Source: Limanda limanda
Lineage: Eukaryota; Chordata; Actinopteri; Pleuronectiformes; Pleuronectidae
DNA: 64,000 bases
Assembly: GCF_963576545.1 (NCBI RefSeq)
Contig: NW_026870420.1
Span: 94,907 to 158,906 of the forward strand
Direction: 5' to 3'
Shown here: piece by piece, positions 63,701 to 64,000 of the stretch
How the letters are laid out: the number at the start of each line of letters is the position of its first letter
Numbering within the stretch: position 1 is the stretch's first letter
Made by a program: the position numbers and the translations under genes
Notes under the pieces: generated by a model
Databases searched by the model: none
Told to the model about the DNA's origin: nothing
What the model saw: the letters and a program-made list of their open reading frames with translations, nothing else

Positions 63701-64000
63701 AACCCTTCCGAAAGTCGGAGAAGCTCAAGGATGGTACCGATCGATGCGCGCTACCCCATTTAGTGGGGGTAGAGCCTACTTGCAAGTCTCTCCGACCTTC
63801 ACAAAAAAAGTTATTCAAGAATATCTCTTGCTCCTATGTGCTTTCATCCCTAACCCTAACCCTAACCCTTCCGAAAGTCGGAGAAGCTCAAGGATGGTAC
63901 CGATCGATGCGCGCTACCCCATTTAGTGGGGGTAGAGCCTACTTGCAAGTCTCTCCGACCTTCACAAAAAAAGTTATTCAAGAATATCTCCTCAGATTTG
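55190..64000. repeat. Right domain: same satellite with many single-base indels
   Basis: The three unit types continue, but I count about 28 one-base insertions or deletions, against essentially one (G4 at 53412) in the preceding 55 kb. Examples are G5 to G4 at 55592, 58325 and 62645; A7 to A6 at 56427, 58518, 58835, 61082 and 62366; C4 to C3 at 56703; an extra base at about 58171, 58410, 59466, 59730 and 61542; a missing base at about 58217, 59095, 59382, 60667, 60830, 62724 and 63544. Most lie in homopolymers and occur in one copy only. Confidence 0.85.
63871..64000 (+). repeat. Truncated type B monomer at the window edge
   Basis: The H1 head is complete and the T2 tail is cut after CCTCAGATTTG, so about 130 of 155 bp are present. 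The cut is the window edge, not a biological end; a C unit is expected to follow. At the other edge, the window starts exactly at my conventional monomer start (CCGAAAGTCGG at position 1), which is chance or reflects how the window was cut. Confidence 0.9.

Larger units (their letters stand above)
1..64000. repeat. Tandem satellite array with embedded telomere-type (CCCTAA) tracts, fills the whole window
   Basis: The window is a continuous head-to-tail array of 155-163 bp units, all in the same orientation. It has no inversions, no foreign insertions and no unique spacer. Three unit types are seen: A (H1+T1, 163 bp), B (H1+T2, 155 bp) and C (H2+T1, 163 bp). Units of the same type differ at only a few positions, and long blocks match base for base, so the array has been homogenised recently. 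T1 tails end in two or three CCCTAA units plus CCCT. Known biology: satellites with interstitial telomeric repeats are typical of subtelomeric and some pericentromeric heterochromatin. Inference: this is a eukaryotic subtelomeric or heterochromatic block. The array is open at both ends, so its full length, flanks and chromosomal position cannot be seen. I do not recognise this satellite as a named family. Confidence 0.98.

Noticed and set aside
1..64000. CRISPR-like regular repeats
   Set aside because: Repeat and would-be spacer are both part of the same conserved monomer; there are no unique spacers, no cas genes, and the telomeric hexamers indicate a eukaryote.
1..64000. True terminal telomere
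   Set aside because: Telomeric tracts are two or three units long and separated by about 140 bp or more of satellite; there is no long pure CCCTAA run.
1..64000. Gene-based 'new biological system'
   Set aside because: There are no genes in the window. Any novelty lies in the satellite's structure and telomeric cassette, not in an encoded pathway.

Overview
The whole 64 kb window is one uninterrupted tandem satellite array. I see no unique sequence, no credible protein-coding gene, no RNA gene and no transposon. Every stretch is a copy of one of three related monomers. The short frames that can be translated come from the repeat itself: the main monomer is 163 bp (1 mod 3), so the reading frame shifts at each unit.

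The monomers are built from two heads (H1, H2, each 119 bp, recognisably homologous) and two unrelated tails (T1, 44 bp; T2, 36 bp). They occur in three of the four possible combinations: A = H1+T1 (163 bp), B = H1+T2 (155 bp) and C = H2+T1 (163 bp). B is always followed by C, giving a 318 bp dimer. By hand count there are about 107 BC dimers and about 185 A monomers, roughly 400 monomers in all. Every T1 tail ends in a short tract of telomere-type sequence, normally three CCCTAA units plus CCCT and sometimes two units plus CCCT. The window therefore carries about 290 regularly spaced interstitial telomeric tracts, all in the same orientation.

This points to a eukaryotic chromosome with TTAGGG-type telomeres (vertebrates, many fungi, kinetoplastids and various other protists), probably a subtelomeric or heterochromatic block. 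The species cannot be named from the sequence. Many of the variant positions are CpG transitions, which would fit a genome that methylates cytosine.

Layout: about 1-26,000 is rich in BC dimers (one per about 490 bp, mostly in A-B-C 481 bp groups) and contains a 3,200 bp tandem higher-order repeat. About 26,000-41,000 is mixed, with 1,445 bp and 2,727 bp higher-order repeats and a run of pure BC dimers. About 41,000-55,000 is richer in A monomers, with 2,747, 1,769 and 1,940 bp higher-order repeats. About 55,190-64,000 is the same satellite, but with many single-base insertions and deletions that I did not see in the first 53 kb. These are either uncorrected sequencing errors or a decaying flank.

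The most interesting point is the architecture: a dimeric satellite in which one tail carries a telomere cassette with exactly the four G-runs needed for a G-quadruplex, and a monomer set that looks like the product of directional recombination at a conserved 44 bp core. Higher-order repeat boundaries were located by hand from shared variants and are accurate to tens of bases unless stated otherwise.
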